DNA of 64,000 bases from Sphingomonas sp. Lineage in GTDB: Bacteria; Pseudomonadota; Alphaproteobacteria; Sphingomonadales; Sphingomonadaceae. Position 1 is the first letter of the stretch. Every line of letters starts with the position of its first letter. Position numbers and translations under genes: made by a program. The notes beneath the pieces are model-generated. The model searched no databases and was not told the origin of the DNA. It worked only from the letters and a program-made list of their open reading frames with translations. Shown in pieces: positions 1 to 9,037 of this stretch. The stretch covers positions 119,621-183,620 of the forward strand of contig JAFIGU010000040.1 in the NCBI GenBank assembly GCA_017849555.1, in the 5' to 3' direction.

Positions 1-620
1 AGGGTATTGGCGAAGCCGTTGCTGCGCCGCCGCCATTTGAACGGCTTGCGCTTGGCCATGTCGAACACCCCCGCGACGCCGACCGTGGTGTTGACCACGA
101 ACCGCCCCGCCGTCTCCAGCGCGCGCCCGATCTTGAGCTGGAGCAGGAAGTTCAGGAAAACCACCGGCTCGCGCATATTGTAGATGAAATTGTGCACGCC
201 ATCGCGCACCGGCTTGGGCACGACATCCTTATAGGCCAGCGCGATCGGCGCGAGCAGCTCCTTGTCGAATTCCTGCGTCACCTCGAACGTCTTGAGGTTG
301 ACCTTGGCGAGCGGATCGGGCGCCTCCCAGTTCGCGCGCCCTGTGACGACGACATCGTGCGTCGACGGCGCCGCTTCATGCTGCGGACGATGCTCGACCG
401 GGGCGGCGGCGAAGGCCAGCGGGCGCGCGATCCCCGGGGCGAGGAGATCGACCCGCGACGCCGGCAAGGCATGATCGGCGATCGCAATATCGACCGAACA
501 ATATACGCCGCTCACGACGATATCGGAACATTTGCCCTGCGCCGTGGCGGTCGCGCCGGTGCATGCCAGAATCCCCGCCGCAGCAAGCAGCATCGCCTTA
601 TGGGATCCGCGCGCGGACAT
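1..620 (-). CDS. mlaA: MlaA/VacJ-family phospholipid-transport lipoprotein (3' end outside window)
   Basis: MlaA sits in the outer membrane and removes misplaced phospholipids from the outer leaflet, passing them to the MlaC/MlaFEDB system. Translating the minus strand from the ATG at 620 gives 206 visible residues, and the gene continues past the left edge. Residues about 101-190 match the family: DPLAKVN, then a stretch around KDVVPKPVRDGVHNF, EPVVFLNFLLQ, and RFVVNTTVGVAGVFD. The N-terminus is hydrophobic with Cys20, a possible but non-canonical lipobox (ILAC). About 80 residues, including Cys31 and Cys41, separate Cys20 from the DPL motif. This is longer than in E. coli MlaA, where DPL lies near residue 30. 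The start is supported by an AAGGGGAAG ribosome site just upstream. The family is clear; the role is inferred from it. Confidence 0.8.
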   Translation of the reverse strand, partial: MSARGSHKAMLLAAAGILACTGATATAQGKCSDIVVSGVYCSVDIAIADHALPASRVDLLAPGIARPLAFAAAPVEHRPQHEAAPSTHDVVVTGRANWEAPDPLAKVNLKTFEVTQEFDKELLAPIALAYKDVVPKPVRDGVHNFIYNMREPVVFLNFLLQLKIGRALETAGRFVVNTTVGVAGVFDMAKRKPFKWRRRSNGFANT

Positions 621-824
621 GGACTTCCCCTTTCCCGGTCGCAGCAGCGGCGGGCCGCTACCGCGATTGATCTTCATGCGGAAGGACAAGGTGCGCGTCT
701 ATCCCAAAACCAACGGCGCCCCTGTAACTCATCGTAACATCAAGTATTTCATCGCAGCGGCGACAACAGCGCGGCCGAACTGTCCTTTCGTGGATTGGCC
801 TCGGGCGATATAGCGGCGCGCATC

Positions 825-1634
825 ATGTCGAGGACAGTTTCCCCCGATCGGGCCGATTTTTCGCGGCCGCGCTTTCTGCCGGGGGTGGAACTGGTTTCAG
901 TCAGCTATCGCGACCGTGCGTTTCCGGTTCATGCGCACGACGGCTATGTCGTCGGCACCGTCATCGGCGGCGCCGAGCAACTCGACGTGGCGGGCGCCAG
1001 CCATCTGGTCGGCACCGGCGACGTGCTGCGGCTCCATCCCGGCGAACCTCATGCCAATCGCAGCCTCGGGGCGGAGGCGCTGCGCTATCTCGTCCTCTAT
1101 CTCTCGCCCGACAGCGTCGCGCCCTATCTGTCGGGCAAGGCCAGGTTGACCTTCCGCGGCGCGGTCAGCGGCGATCGTCAACTCGCCGCCACGGTGGCGA
1201 GCGTTCACGCCGCGCTTCGCGCGACCCCGGAGGAAAAACTGGCGCAGGAAAGCGCGATGATGCTGCTGGTCCGCGTGCTGGCGGCAAGCGACGCCGGCGC
1301 AGGCGAGCCCGCTGCCGGCAGCGAGCGCGCGGTGGTCGCCAGAGTGCAGGATTGGATCGAGGCGCATCTGGCGGACAATTTCGGGCTGGCCGAGCTGGCC
1401 ACAGTCGCCGGGCTGAGCGTGTTTCGCCTCGCGCATCTCTTCAAGCAAAGCACCGGGGTGAGCCCGATCGCCTGGCGCAACCAGCGGCGGATCGCGGCGG
1501 CGCGGCGCTTGCTGCTCGCGGGCCAGCCGATCGCCGATATCGCGCTGCAACTGGGGTTCGCCGACCAGAGCCACCTCACCCGCCAGTTTCAGCGCATCGT
1601 CGGGGTGTCGCCGCAGCGCTATCGCCAGCAATAA
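825..1634 (+). CDS. AraC-family transcriptional regulator
   Basis: A DNA-binding regulator of about 269 residues. The N-terminal half is a cupin-like AraC ligand domain (FPVHAHDGYVVGTV, then a GDVLRLHPGEPHA stretch). The C-terminal 90 residues hold the two helix-turn-helix motifs, with LAELATVAGLSVFRLAHLFK in the first and IADIALQLGFADQSHLTRQF in the second, ending in the usual SPQRYR. I chose the ATG at 825. A TTG at 795 in frame would add 10 residues, and neither start has a convincing ribosome site. It is transcribed away from the MlaA-like gene and followed 54 bases later by a secreted hydrolase, which may be its target. Confidence 0.9.
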   Translation: MSRTVSPDRADFSRPRFLPGVELVSVSYRDRAFPVHAHDGYVVGTVIGGAEQLDVAGASHLVGTGDVLRLHPGEPHANRSLGAEALRYLVLYLSPDSVAPYLSGKARLTFRGAVSGDRQLAATVASVHAALRATPEEKLAQESAMMLLVRVLAASDAGAGEPAAGSERAVVARVQDWIEAHLADNFGLAELATVAGLSVFRLAHLFKQSTGVSPIAWRNQRRIAAARRLLLAGQPIADIALQLGFADQSHLTRQFQRIVGVSPQRYRQQ

Positions 1635-1688
1635 TGTTCAATCCGGCCCGCGCGGCGCCGTCTATGGCGGGCGCGGAAGGGACCGAGC

Positions 1689-2990
1689 GTGCTGAATTTA
1701 TCCGATAACAAAAAGAAGATGCTGGCGATCGTCGCGGCGGCGCTCGCCGGCGTGGCGCTGCCGGGCGTCGCATCTGCCGCCTGCACCCCGGGCGCTTACG
1801 GCACCGGGCCGGACGACTTCGTCGTCCTCGGCACCCCGGCGACCGCGCCGGCGACCGGGCAGCGCTATCTGTTCCGCAGCGGGCTGCGCGGCAGCACCGG
1901 CGATGCGGGCGCGCCGGTTACCTGCGCTGACGACATCGCGGTCTATCGCGCGCCCGACGGACAGGTGAAGCGCTGGCCGCGGCTCGCGACGCGCGAGACC
2001 AAGACCAGCTTCGACAGCGATGCGACCCGGCTGACCGGCGCGCTGATCGAGCCCGCCGGGCCGGCCGATCCCAAACGCCCTTTGGTCGTGCTGGTCCACG
2101 GGTCGGAACGGACGATGGCCGCCGCCGCGATCTACGGGCATATGCTCGCCGCGCAGGGGATTTCGGTCTTCGCCTATAACAAGCGCGGCACGGGCACCTC
2201 CGAGGGCGAATATACCCAGAATTTCGAGCTGCTTGCCGACGACGCCGCGGCCGCGCTGCGCGAGGCGCGACGCATGGCGGCGGGGCGCTTCGGCCGCGCG
2301 GGCTATTTCGGGGGGAGCCAGGGCGGCTGGGTCGCGCCGCTCGCCGCGACGCGCTCGCCGGCCGATTTCGTCGCGGTCGGTTTCGGGCTCGTCGTCTCGC
2401 CGATCGAGGAAGATCGCGAGCAATTGCTCGACGAGGCGCGCGAGAAACATCTCGACGCTGCGGCGATCGCGCAGGTCGAACGGCTTTCGCGCGCCACCGC
2501 GCAACTCGTGCGCAGCCATTTCGCGACTGGGTACGAAGCGCTTGCGCAGGTCCGGCGCGAGATCGGCGGTGCGCCCTGGGCGAAGACGATCGCGGGCGAA
2601 TATAGCGGCGACATGCTGCGGATGAGCGACGCCGATCTGCGCCGCATCGGGCGGGCACGCTTCGACAATCTCGAACTGATCTGGGATTATGACGCCGAAG
2701 CCGCATTGCGGAAGCTCAAGGTGCGGCTGCTCTGGGTGCTCGCCGGCGAGGATCGCGAGGCGCCGATCGTCGCGACGCAGGCGATCCTGTCGAAGCTCCA
2801 CGCCGCCGGCCAGCCGATCGACGCTTATCTGTTCCCGGACACCGACCATGGCATCGTCGAATTCCGCACCAATGCCGACGGCAGCCGCACCGCGACACGG
2901 ATCACCGACGGCTATCTGAAGCTGCTCGCCGACTGGATCAAAGGCGATGTCCGCGGCAGCTACGGCCGCGTGGAGAAGCTTTATCGGTAA
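1689..2990 (+). CDS. Secreted alpha/beta hydrolase
   Basis: Predicted exported serine hydrolase of 433 residues. It starts with a signal peptide (KKKMLAIVAAALAGVALPG, cleavage near VASA-AC). The fold is visible in LVVLVHGSE (oxyanion loop), the nucleophile elbow GYFGGSQGGW, an acid region around LWVLAGEDREAPI and the catalytic histidine in DTDHGIVEF. The GTG at 1689 has GGAAGG eight bases upstream, and an ATG at 1719 would also give a signal peptide. It resembles the secreted dipeptidyl-peptidase/BAAT-like hydrolases common in sphingomonads. The substrate cannot be told from sequence. It follows the AraC gene and may be regulated by it. Confidence 0.8.
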   Translation: MLNLSDNKKKMLAIVAAALAGVALPGVASAACTPGAYGTGPDDFVVLGTPATAPATGQRYLFRSGLRGSTGDAGAPVTCADDIAVYRAPDGQVKRWPRLATRETKTSFDSDATRLTGALIEPAGPADPKRPLVVLVHGSERTMAAAAIYGHMLAAQGISVFAYNKRGTGTSEGEYTQNFELLADDAAAALREARRMAAGRFGRAGYFGGSQGGWVAPLAATRSPADFVAVGFGLVVSPIEEDREQLLDEAREKHLDAAAIAQVERLSRATAQLVRSHFATGYEALAQVRREIGGAPWAKTIAGEYSGDMLRMSDADLRRIGRARFDNLELIWDYDAEAALRKLKVRLLWVLAGEDREAPIVATQAILSKLHAAGQPIDAYLFPDTDHGIVEFRTNADGSRTATRITDGYLKLLADWIKGDVRGSYGRVEKLYR

Positions 2991-3015
2991 CCGGAAGCAT
3001 CGCGCGCGAAATATG

Positions 3016-3027
3016 AACCGTTCGGTT
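3016..3027. promoter_or_regulatory. AACCG-TT-CGGTT palindrome, possible TetR-type operator
   Basis: Perfect five-base arms AACCG/CGGTT around TT, in the short gap between two convergent genes. The ACCGnnCGGT core resembles operators of TetR-family repressors of lipid metabolism. The location, downstream of both genes, is odd, so it may be chance or a relic. Confidence 0.25.
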
Positions 3028-3062
3028 ATTTCGAGCATGATGCCTTCACCCTCCGATCGCCC

Positions 3063-3827
3063 CTACCCGTCGAACCGCCCCGCGCGGCCGGCGCCGCCGG
3101 CGAAGCGCGACGCGCCGGCCAGTCCCTCGGCGTTGAGCGGCCCTTCGCCGCGCACCGCCTCGGCGCGCAACGCCTCGACCAGATCGCTGTCCCATTGCTT
3201 GTACGACGACATGCGATCGGCGCGCATGCACATCTGCGGGAAGGAGGCGATCATCTCGGCAAGCCGCAGCGCCTCGTCGAGCGCCCCGCCCTCGGGCGCC
3301 GCGCGGTTGGCGAGCCCGATCGCCAGCGCTTCCTCGGCGGCGACGGGTCGCCCGGTCAGGATCATGTCGAGCGCCCGTCCCTGCCCCACGATCCGCGGCA
3401 GCCGGACGGTCCCGCCGTCGATCAGCGGGACGCCCCAGCGGCGACAGAATACCCCGAACACCGCATTGGCCGCGGCGACGCGCAGATCGCACCACAGGGC
3501 CAGTTCAAGCCCGCCCGCGACGGCATAACCCTCCACCGCGGCGATCACCGGCTTGCACAACAGCATCCGCGTCGGCCCCATCGGGCCGGGGCCGTGCGCT
3601 TCGTACGGCGGCGGAGAGGTGCTGACGCTGTGGAGGTCATAGCCGGCGCAGAAGGTGCCGCCCGCCCCGGTCAGTATCGCGACGCGCGCGTCGTGATCGG
3701 CATCGAATGCCGCAAAGGCACTGCGCAGCAGATCGGCGGTCTCGGTATCGACCGCATTGCGCCGCTCGGCGCGGTTGATCGTCACGATCGTCGTCTGGCC
3801 GCGACGTTCGACGAGAACCTTGCTCAT
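3063..3827 (-). CDS. Enoyl-CoA hydratase/isomerase (crotonase) family protein
   Basis: A 254-residue crotonase-fold protein that would hydrate or isomerise an acyl-CoA. Signatures are INRAERRNAVD near the start, TGAGGTFCAGYDL (first oxyanion segment), KPVIAAVEGYAVAGGLELAL (second oxyanion segment), and RLPRIVGQGRALDMILTGRPVAAEEA. Where classical enoyl-CoA hydratases have a glutamate pair, this protein has CRRWGVPLIDGG. That is more like the isomerase/uncertain subgroups, so the exact reaction is open. It lies upstream on the same strand of nothing obviously related. The preceding gene is a methyltransferase 69 bases away. The length is normal for the family. Confidence 0.88.
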   Translation of the reverse strand: MSKVLVERRGQTTIVTINRAERRNAVDTETADLLRSAFAAFDADHDARVAILTGAGGTFCAGYDLHSVSTSPPPYEAHGPGPMGPTRMLLCKPVIAAVEGYAVAGGLELALWCDLRVAAANAVFGVFCRRWGVPLIDGGTVRLPRIVGQGRALDMILTGRPVAAEEALAIGLANRAAPEGGALDEALRLAEMIASFPQMCMRADRMSSYKQWDSDLVEALRAEAVRGEGPLNAEGLAGASRFAGGAGRAGRFDG

Positions 3828-3896
3828 CCGACCTTCCTCTCCTGCGCTGCCTCGAATTTATCCCTAACGACGATCGGCCGAAAGCCCGCCCCTTGC

Positions 3897-4520
3897 TCAG
3901 GCCGGCCGCGCGGTGCCCCATTCATTCCAGCCGGCGAACCGGGGCGTTCCGGGGAGGTACATCGTATCGAGCCGTTCGATCGCGAAACCCTGCGCGGCGA
4001 TCGCCGACGCCACCGGGCGCGACAGATGGCAGCCGCCCGCGATCCGTTTCCACACCGGATCGATCCGGCGCTGCCAGCGCGCGACCGTCGCATCGGGCGC
4101 CAGGCCGTGTTCGCAGAACAGCAAGGTCCCACCCGGCTTGAGCACGCGACGCGCCTCGCGCAGGGTCGCCGCGACATCGCCGACGGTACACAAAGTATAA
4201 GTGCAGACGATGCAATCGAACCGACCGGCATCGAACGGCAGCGCCTCGCCAACGCCGTCCTGCAGATCGAGCCTGAGACCCGGGGCGCGGGGCGCGACCG
4301 CCGCCGCCGCGCGCAATTCGGCGGACGGCTCGATCGCGGTCACGCCGGTCACCGCCGCGGGATCGTAAAATGCGAGGTTATGCCCGGCGCCGATACCAAG
4401 CTCGAGCACATCGCCGGCGGCCTTGGGAACGATCTTGGCGCGCTGCTTCATGATCGGCTTGGTGCCGCAGGCGCAGCCGATGAACCGTGGCAGGATGTGC
4501 TTCTGGTAAAAGCCGGCCAT
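3897..4520 (-). CDS. Class I SAM-dependent methyltransferase
   Basis: Small-molecule methyltransferase of 207 residues. The SAM site is clear: motif I VLELGIGAGHN, an acidic residue ending beta-2 (TAIEPS), LPFDAGRFDCIVC (motif II region) and RVLKPGGTLLFCEHG (motif III). The protein ends with the less conserved GTPRFAGWNEWG. It looks like the UbiE/METTL7-like group with an N-terminal FYQKHILPRFIGCACG segment. I set the start at 4520, where GGGGGAGAGG lies directly upstream. A longer reading from 4574 lacks such a site. The methyl acceptor is unknown. Neighbours give no pathway clue. Confidence 0.85.
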   Translation of the reverse strand: MAGFYQKHILPRFIGCACGTKPIMKQRAKIVPKAAGDVLELGIGAGHNLAFYDPAAVTGVTAIEPSAELRAAAAVAPRAPGLRLDLQDGVGEALPFDAGRFDCIVCTYTLCTVGDVAATLREARRVLKPGGTLLFCEHGLAPDATVARWQRRIDPVWKRIAGGCHLSRPVASAIAAQGFAIERLDTMYLPGTPRFAGWNEWGTARPA

Positions 4521-4589
4521 ATCCTCTCCCCCTTTGTCGCCCGATAAAGTGTCGGCAACGCGCGGGGCGGTCAATGCGGATGCGGCGCG

Positions 4590-4988
4590 TCAGCCGGGCA
4601 ATTGCGCGGCTTCCCCTCGCCGTTCGAGCAAGTCGATCGCCTGGCGATCGAACGAGACGAAGGTTTCACCGCCCAGCCATTTTCCCGAATAGGCGATAAC
4701 GCCGTCAGCAAAATCGCCCCCTGCCTCGAGCATCGTGAGCCCCGCCTCGACCGCCTGCCGCTCGATCGCGACATTGTCGGCTTCGAGCAGCAGCCGGATC
4801 GCGGCCGCGATCTCGCCATGCCCGAATTTATACGCGCGGCTGAGAACCCAGCATGTTTCGCACAGCGCCGGCAGGGTGACGGCGATCAACGCCGCGTCGA
4901 TCACCAGTTTCCGCGCAATCGGGCCTTGCACCGCGTCATCCTGGGTCACCGCTCTCACCAGAATGTTGGTGTCCACGGTGATCTTCAT
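4590..4988 (-). CDS. vapC: VapC-like PIN-domain ribonuclease toxin
   Basis: A 132-residue PIN-domain protein, the toxin of a type II toxin-antitoxin pair. PIN nucleases cut RNA using clustered acidic residues. Here these are Asp6 (VDTNIL), Glu44 (LCETCW), Asp92/Asp95 ([11 protein letters not shown]) and Asp114 (VSFDRQA), all present, so it should be active. Its ATG overlaps the stop of the upstream antitoxin gene by four bases (ATGA), the usual arrangement that lets the antitoxin be made first. The target RNA cannot be read from sequence. Confidence 0.88.
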   Translation of the reverse strand: MKITVDTNILVRAVTQDDAVQGPIARKLVIDAALIAVTLPALCETCWVLSRAYKFGHGEIAAAIRLLLEADNVAIERQAVEAGLTMLEAGGDFADGVIAYSGKWLGGETFVSFDRQAIDLLERRGEAAQLPG

Positions 4989-5233
4989 TCGCCGGCCCAG
5001 CCTCGCGCAATGACTTCGTTCATCTCCTCAATGCTGATCGGCCGTTGGCCCTCGCGCTTCAGGAACCCGCAGAAATCGGCGATCTTTCCCTTCGGCTCAC
5101 GCGCGGTCAGCTTGATGCCGCCGTTGGGCAGCTTGTCGATTTCCAGCCTGGTGCCGGGATGCGCGCCGAGATGCCGCAGGATATCCTTGCGCAGCGTGAT
5201 CTGTCCTTTCGAGGTGACCGTCAGCGTCGGCAT
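4985..5233 (-). CDS. vapB: AbrB/SpoVT-type antitoxin (VapB-like)
   Basis: An 82-residue antitoxin. The N-terminus is a swapped-hairpin AbrB domain ([25 protein letters not shown]), which binds the promoter. The C-terminal tail ([19 protein letters not shown]) is the part expected to wrap round the PIN toxin. I chose the ATG at 5233, because AAGGA lies nine bases upstream. An ATG three codons earlier would sit right on that ribosome site. The gene ends in an ATGA overlap with the toxin gene. These pairs normally repress their own promoter, which would be in the 110 bases before the divergent trhO gene. Confidence 0.87.
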   Translation of the reverse strand: MPTLTVTSKGQITLRKDILRHLGAHPGTRLEIDKLPNGGIKLTAREPKGKIADFCGFLKREGQRPISIEEMNEVIARGWAGE

Positions 5234-5344
5234 GGCTTGCATTCCTTTCCCGGTCTGGAAAGTAAGGCAAAACCTCCTAGAATTCAACCGCGGCGGGGCC
5301 GAAGGTGGCACAATCGCGCTGTGCGCTCTAAGAGCGCCGCCGTC

Positions 5345-6289
5345 ATGCTACCCGAAGCTCCTTTGCCGATCTGCGTCGCCGCGCTCTATCGCTTCACCGC
5401 GTTCGAGGATTGCGCCGCGATCCGGGCGCCGCTCGAGGCGCTGTGCCGTGCGCAGGGCGTCAAGGGTACGCTGCTGCTCGCACGCGAGGGGATCAACGGG
5501 ACGATCGCGGGGAGCGACGCCGGGATCGCGGCCGTGCTGGCGCATATCCGCGCGCTGCCGGGCTGCGCGGCGCTGGAGCCGAAGCTGTCGCGCGCGGCGA
5601 CGATGCCGTTCCATCGCATGAAGGTCCGCATCAAGCGCGAGATCGTGACGATGGGCGAACCCGATATCGATCCGCTCGCCGATGTGGGCCATTATGTCGC
5701 ACCCGAGGCGTGGAATGCGCTGATCGCGGCGCCCGATACGATCGTGATCGATACGCGCAACGATTATGAGGTGGCGGTCGGCACTTTTCGCGGCGCGATC
5801 GATCCGCAGACGCCGACCTTCCGCGATTTCCCCGCCTGGTTCCGTGCGCAGCGCGACACCTTGCTGGGAGGCGGCGTCGCGCCGAAGGTCGCGATGTTCT
5901 GCACCGGCGGGATCCGGTGCGAGAAAGCCACCGCCTTCCTCAAGGCGGAGGGGGTCGACGAGGTCTACCACCTCGAGGGCGGCATCCTCAACTATCTCGA
6001 AACCGTGCCGGCCGAGGAAAGCCTGTGGGAAGGCGAATGCTTCGTCTTCGACGAGCGGGTGACGGTGGTGCACGGGCTGGCGAAGGGCAGCCACGATCTG
6101 TGCCGCGCGTGCCGCCGGCCGATCGGCGCGGCGGATCGCGCGTCGCCGCTCTATGTCGAGGGGGTCAGTTGTCCCGCCTGTCATGCCGAGCGCAGCGACG
6201 ACCAGCGCGCGGGTTATGCCGAGCGGATGCGCCAGACGCGTTTCGCCGAGGCACGCGGCGAGCCGCATGTCGGCGCGACGCATCGCTGA
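5345..6289 (+). CDS. trhO: tRNA uridine(34) hydroxylase TrhO (YceA, rhodanese family)
   Basis: TrhO uses oxygen to hydroxylate uridine 34 of certain tRNAs, the first step toward 5-carboxymethoxyuridine-type wobble bases. The 315-residue protein has the family's N-terminal domain ([21 protein letters not shown], then [13 protein letters not shown]), a rhodanese domain ([15 protein letters not shown]) with the catalytic-loop cysteines Cys186 and Cys192 ([11 protein letters not shown]), and a C-terminal zinc-like Cys cluster ([18 protein letters not shown]). The ATG at 5345 follows the divergent antitoxin promoter. The length and all motifs are standard. Confidence 0.93.
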   Translation: MLPEAPLPICVAALYRFTAFEDCAAIRAPLEALCRAQGVKGTLLLAREGINGTIAGSDAGIAAVLAHIRALPGCAALEPKLSRAATMPFHRMKVRIKREIVTMGEPDIDPLADVGHYVAPEAWNALIAAPDTIVIDTRNDYEVAVGTFRGAIDPQTPTFRDFPAWFRAQRDTLLGGGVAPKVAMFCTGGIRCEKATAFLKAEGVDEVYHLEGGILNYLETVPAEESLWEGECFVFDERVTVVHGLAKGSHDLCRACRRPIGAADRASPLYVEGVSCPACHAERSDDQRAGYAERMRQTRFAEARGEPHVGATHR

Positions 6290-6296
6290 CCGGGGC

Positions 6297-6956
6297 TCAC
6301 CCGCGCGGACGGTAGAAGATGTGGCTTTTGACCTTGGCGATCTTGTCGAGCGAGCCAATCCAGTAAGGCACGATCCAGTCGGTGTGGTAATGCGTCGCGG
6401 TGCCGACGGGGCGGAAGACATAGCCCGATAAGGCGCGCTGCGCGGCGTGGCGGGCGGCGGCCCAGCCGGCATGTTCGGGGCGGCGCGCCCGCGACCCGTC
6501 GCAGCTGAACGAAAACTGGCAGCCGGTGGTGCGCGTCGCGCCCTGATAGACCACCCCGCACACCGTCTTGGGGAAGCCCGCGCGGCGGACGCGGTTGAGC
6601 ACGACCTGGATCACCGCGCGCTGGCCGCGCTCGTCGCTCCCCGCCTCGTAGAGCGCCGCAGTGGCGAGGCATTGCGTCGCCTGCTCGCGCGAGGCGGTGT
6701 TGCCGCGGAAGTAGAACGGCCGCGCCGGCCTGGGCTTGAGATCGGCGAACGGGATCGCGGCATTGGCCGCGCGCGCCTGCTCCATCGTCAGCTTCGGCTG
6801 CTTGGCCTTTTCCTTTTTGGCTTCGTGCCGCTCATGCGCGGCGACCCAGATCAGGAAAAGCCCGACCGCGAACGCGCCGAGAAACAGAAACGGAGAAAGC
6901 GGCGTGGCCGGCCGCGCGCGGCGACGCCTTTGTCTCCTGTGCCTCCGCGGTGCCAT
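6297..6956 (-). CDS. SleB-like cell wall hydrolase
   Basis: A 219-residue protein with a very basic N-terminus, one membrane segment (about residues 21-40, PLSPFLFLGAFAVGLFLIWV), a charged linker, and a C-terminal hydrolase-2 (SleB) domain. The domain shows CLATAALYEAGSDERGQRAV with the catalytic glutamate, VLNRVRRAGFPKTVCGVVYQG, CQFSFSCDG, and ATHYHTDWIVPYW. SleB enzymes are lytic transglycosylases or amidases acting on peptidoglycan. In non-sporing alphaproteobacteria they serve in wall turnover. It is convergent with trhO, seven bases away. The precise bond cut is not known. Confidence 0.88.
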   Translation of the reverse strand: MAPRRHRRQRRRRARPATPLSPFLFLGAFAVGLFLIWVAAHERHEAKKEKAKQPKLTMEQARAANAAIPFADLKPRPARPFYFRGNTASREQATQCLATAALYEAGSDERGQRAVIQVVLNRVRRAGFPKTVCGVVYQGATRTTGCQFSFSCDGSRARRPEHAGWAAARHAAQRALSGYVFRPVGTATHYHTDWIVPYWIGSLDKIAKVKSHIFYRPRG

Positions 6957-7162
6957 CGCGCGCCGATATCGCGGGCGGCGCGATTAGAACAGCCTGCACG
7001 GATTGGCGCTCCGCAAATTTGAGGGGCGTGGCATCACCGCAACCGTGGCCCGGCCTCGGGCCGGGGTCCATCGTGCCTCAGATCCCGCGGCCGGAGCCTT
7101 TACCCTCCGCCTGCCTCCCGATAGACCCCGGCTCAAGGCCGGGCTGACGGAAGGGTTACGCC

Positions 7163-8605
7163 TCACGGCGCGATATCGGTGTAGCTGTTCATCACCCGCC
7201 GGCCGCCGCCGACATCGAAGCCCAGCGCCTTCGCCACGCGATCGTTCCAGCCATAAGGATCGCTGCGCGTCACCGGCTCGCCCTGCGCGTCGAACAATAC
7301 GGTCTGGTAGAGCAGCCGGACCGGGATCGCGTGCGGCAGCTTGACGAAGGTCTCCTTGTCGGTGCCGCTCGCCTCCTGCCATTGATCGAGCACGCCTTCG
7401 TCGCCCGCCAGCATCTCGGCAAAGCCCAGCGCATCGTCGACCCGCACACAGCCGTGGCTGCGCTGGCGCTCGATCGCGTCGAACAGCTGCTTGGCCGGCG
7501 TATCGTGCAGATAGATGGCATGCGGGTTCTGCATGTCGAACTTGACCAGCCCGAGCGAATTGTCCGGCCCCGATTGCTGGACGATGCGGCCGTTCTTCCA
7601 CACCATATTGTGCCGGCGCAGATAGCCTGCGCCCTTGCCCGCGATCTCCTTGCGCTCGATCGAGCGCGGTATCGTCCAGGTGGGGTTGGCGACGAGGCTG
7701 ACGATCGGCGAGCCCAGTTGCGGGGTCGCGGTATCGGGCTTGCCCACCACCACCTTGCGCGTATCGGCGATCTCGCCGTCGCGCCAATAGGTCAGCCGCG
7801 CCGCGGCGATATTGACGTCGATCCGGGTCGCCGGGGGATCGCGCTGGAGCCAGCGCATCCGTTCCATATTGACCGCGATCGCGCGGGCACGGTCGGCGCC
7901 GGAGAGGTTGAGGATCTGGAGCGTATCGCCGCCGATCACGCCGTCGGGGCGGATGCCGTAATCGGCCTGCATCTGCTGCACCGCGCGGGCCATCGCCGCG
8001 GTATAACGGCGGCCGTGCGTCCCCGCATCGAGATAACCGAAGGCGACGAGCTGCGCGGCGATCGCCGGAACGCGCGGATCACTCATCCCCGGCTTCAACA
8101 ATGTATCCGTCGGGGAGATCGCAGCCGCCCCGCCACCGCCTTGTTTGATGAGCGCAAGATAGGCTGCGGAAAGCTTGCGATAATTACCGCCCTGCGGCGC
8201 CAGGCTCTCGATCCATACGCCGACATTGCCCGCCTTGAGCGCGTCGGCGAGCCCCTTGCGCAGATCGGGCTGCGGCCGCGGCAGCGAATAGATGGCGAAC
8301 AGCTTCGACGGATCGGTCGCGCCCCGCGCCAGCGCTCCTGCATAGGTAAGCGCCAGCTCGGTCAGCTTCGCATCGTCGAGCGGTGCGCCGGGATCGGCGG
8401 CGCTGCCGAATTTCATACGATCGAGGCCATGCGTCGCGCGATGGGCGATCGCTGCGCGAAGCTGGCCGGCATTCGCCTCGCTCCACTGCGGCTGATCAGG
8501 CACGGTCACATTGGCGGGCTGCGCCGCATTCTGCTCCGCCGAGCCGCAGGTGGAGAGCATCAACGACATCGCTACCAGCGACGAACCTATCAGGCCAATA
8601 CGCAC
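7163..8605 (-). CDS. L,D-transpeptidase, YcbB/LdtD type
   Basis: Makes 3-3 cross-links in peptidoglycan or attaches proteins to it. The 480-residue protein has an N-terminal signal sequence with a possible lipid-attachment Cys (LMLSTCGS, not a canonical lipobox), a scaffold domain, a peptidoglycan-binding repeat (AVQQMQADYGIRPDGVIGGDTLQILN), and a YkuD catalytic domain. The catalytic signature is SHGCVRVDDA with Cys386 as nucleophile and an upstream histidine in PHAIYLHDTP. The arrangement and length fit the YcbB group. It is the second wall-remodelling gene on this strand after the SleB gene, 206 bases apart. Confidence 0.92.
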   Translation of the reverse strand: MRIGLIGSSLVAMSLMLSTCGSAEQNAAQPANVTVPDQPQWSEANAGQLRAAIAHRATHGLDRMKFGSAADPGAPLDDAKLTELALTYAGALARGATDPSKLFAIYSLPRPQPDLRKGLADALKAGNVGVWIESLAPQGGNYRKLSAAYLALIKQGGGGAAAISPTDTLLKPGMSDPRVPAIAAQLVAFGYLDAGTHGRRYTAAMARAVQQMQADYGIRPDGVIGGDTLQILNLSGADRARAIAVNMERMRWLQRDPPATRIDVNIAAARLTYWRDGEIADTRKVVVGKPDTATPQLGSPIVSLVANPTWTIPRSIERKEIAGKGAGYLRRHNMVWKNGRIVQQSGPDNSLGLVKFDMQNPHAIYLHDTPAKQLFDAIERQRSHGCVRVDDALGFAEMLAGDEGVLDQWQEASGTDKETFVKLPHAIPVRLLYQTVLFDAQGEPVTRSDPYGWNDRVAKALGFDVGGGRRVMNSYTDIAP

Positions 8606-8683
8606 CCATATCTCCTTCCCGCTCGGGAGATAAACGCGACGCGTTCGATAATGGTCCGTGCGGTAGGCCCCCCTCCGTGCCGC

Positions 8684-8857
8684 TCAGGTCGTACGATGAT
8701 GAATTGGTTTCGGTTCAAAGCCTTGCGCGCGCCGTTCATATTCGTCGGCGAGTTCCAGATGCGCGCGCCGAGCGGCCGCATCAGTCGAGGCTTCGGCTAT
8801 TTCCCGTTCCCGCTTCGCCCGTTTGGCAAAATAGGCGAGATCCTGCTGATCGAACAT
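8684..8857 (-). CDS. Small conserved alphaproteobacterial protein of unknown function
   Basis: A 57-residue, highly charged, predicted helical protein. I recognise the general pattern (start MFDQQDLAYFAKRAKRER, then RAHLELADEYERRA) from short hypothetical proteins common in sphingomonads and rhizobia, but no function is known. The ATG at 8857 is preceded by AGGAG at a good distance, which is why I reject a longer reading beginning at 8938. No signal peptide or membrane segment is present. Confidence 0.7.
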   Translation of the reverse strand: MFDQQDLAYFAKRAKREREIAEASTDAAARRAHLELADEYERRAQGFEPKPIHHRTT

Positions 8858-9037
8858 GTCCGCTCCTGTTACTAAAGCGGATATCTGATTCCATAGGACA
8901 GCGAATGCGGCATTAACCTGAGTGAAGCGGGCGATCACGACTGGCTCGACAAATTAGCCGTGGCGCAAACTGCCGCACACTATATAATGTTGCGGACCGG
9001 AATATTGAGATCGGCCGTCTTCCGGACGGAAAACCGT

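Noticed and set aside
4521-4574. Longer start for the methyltransferase
   Set aside because: The ATG at 4520 has a strong ribosome site, while the extension lacks one and is not family-like.
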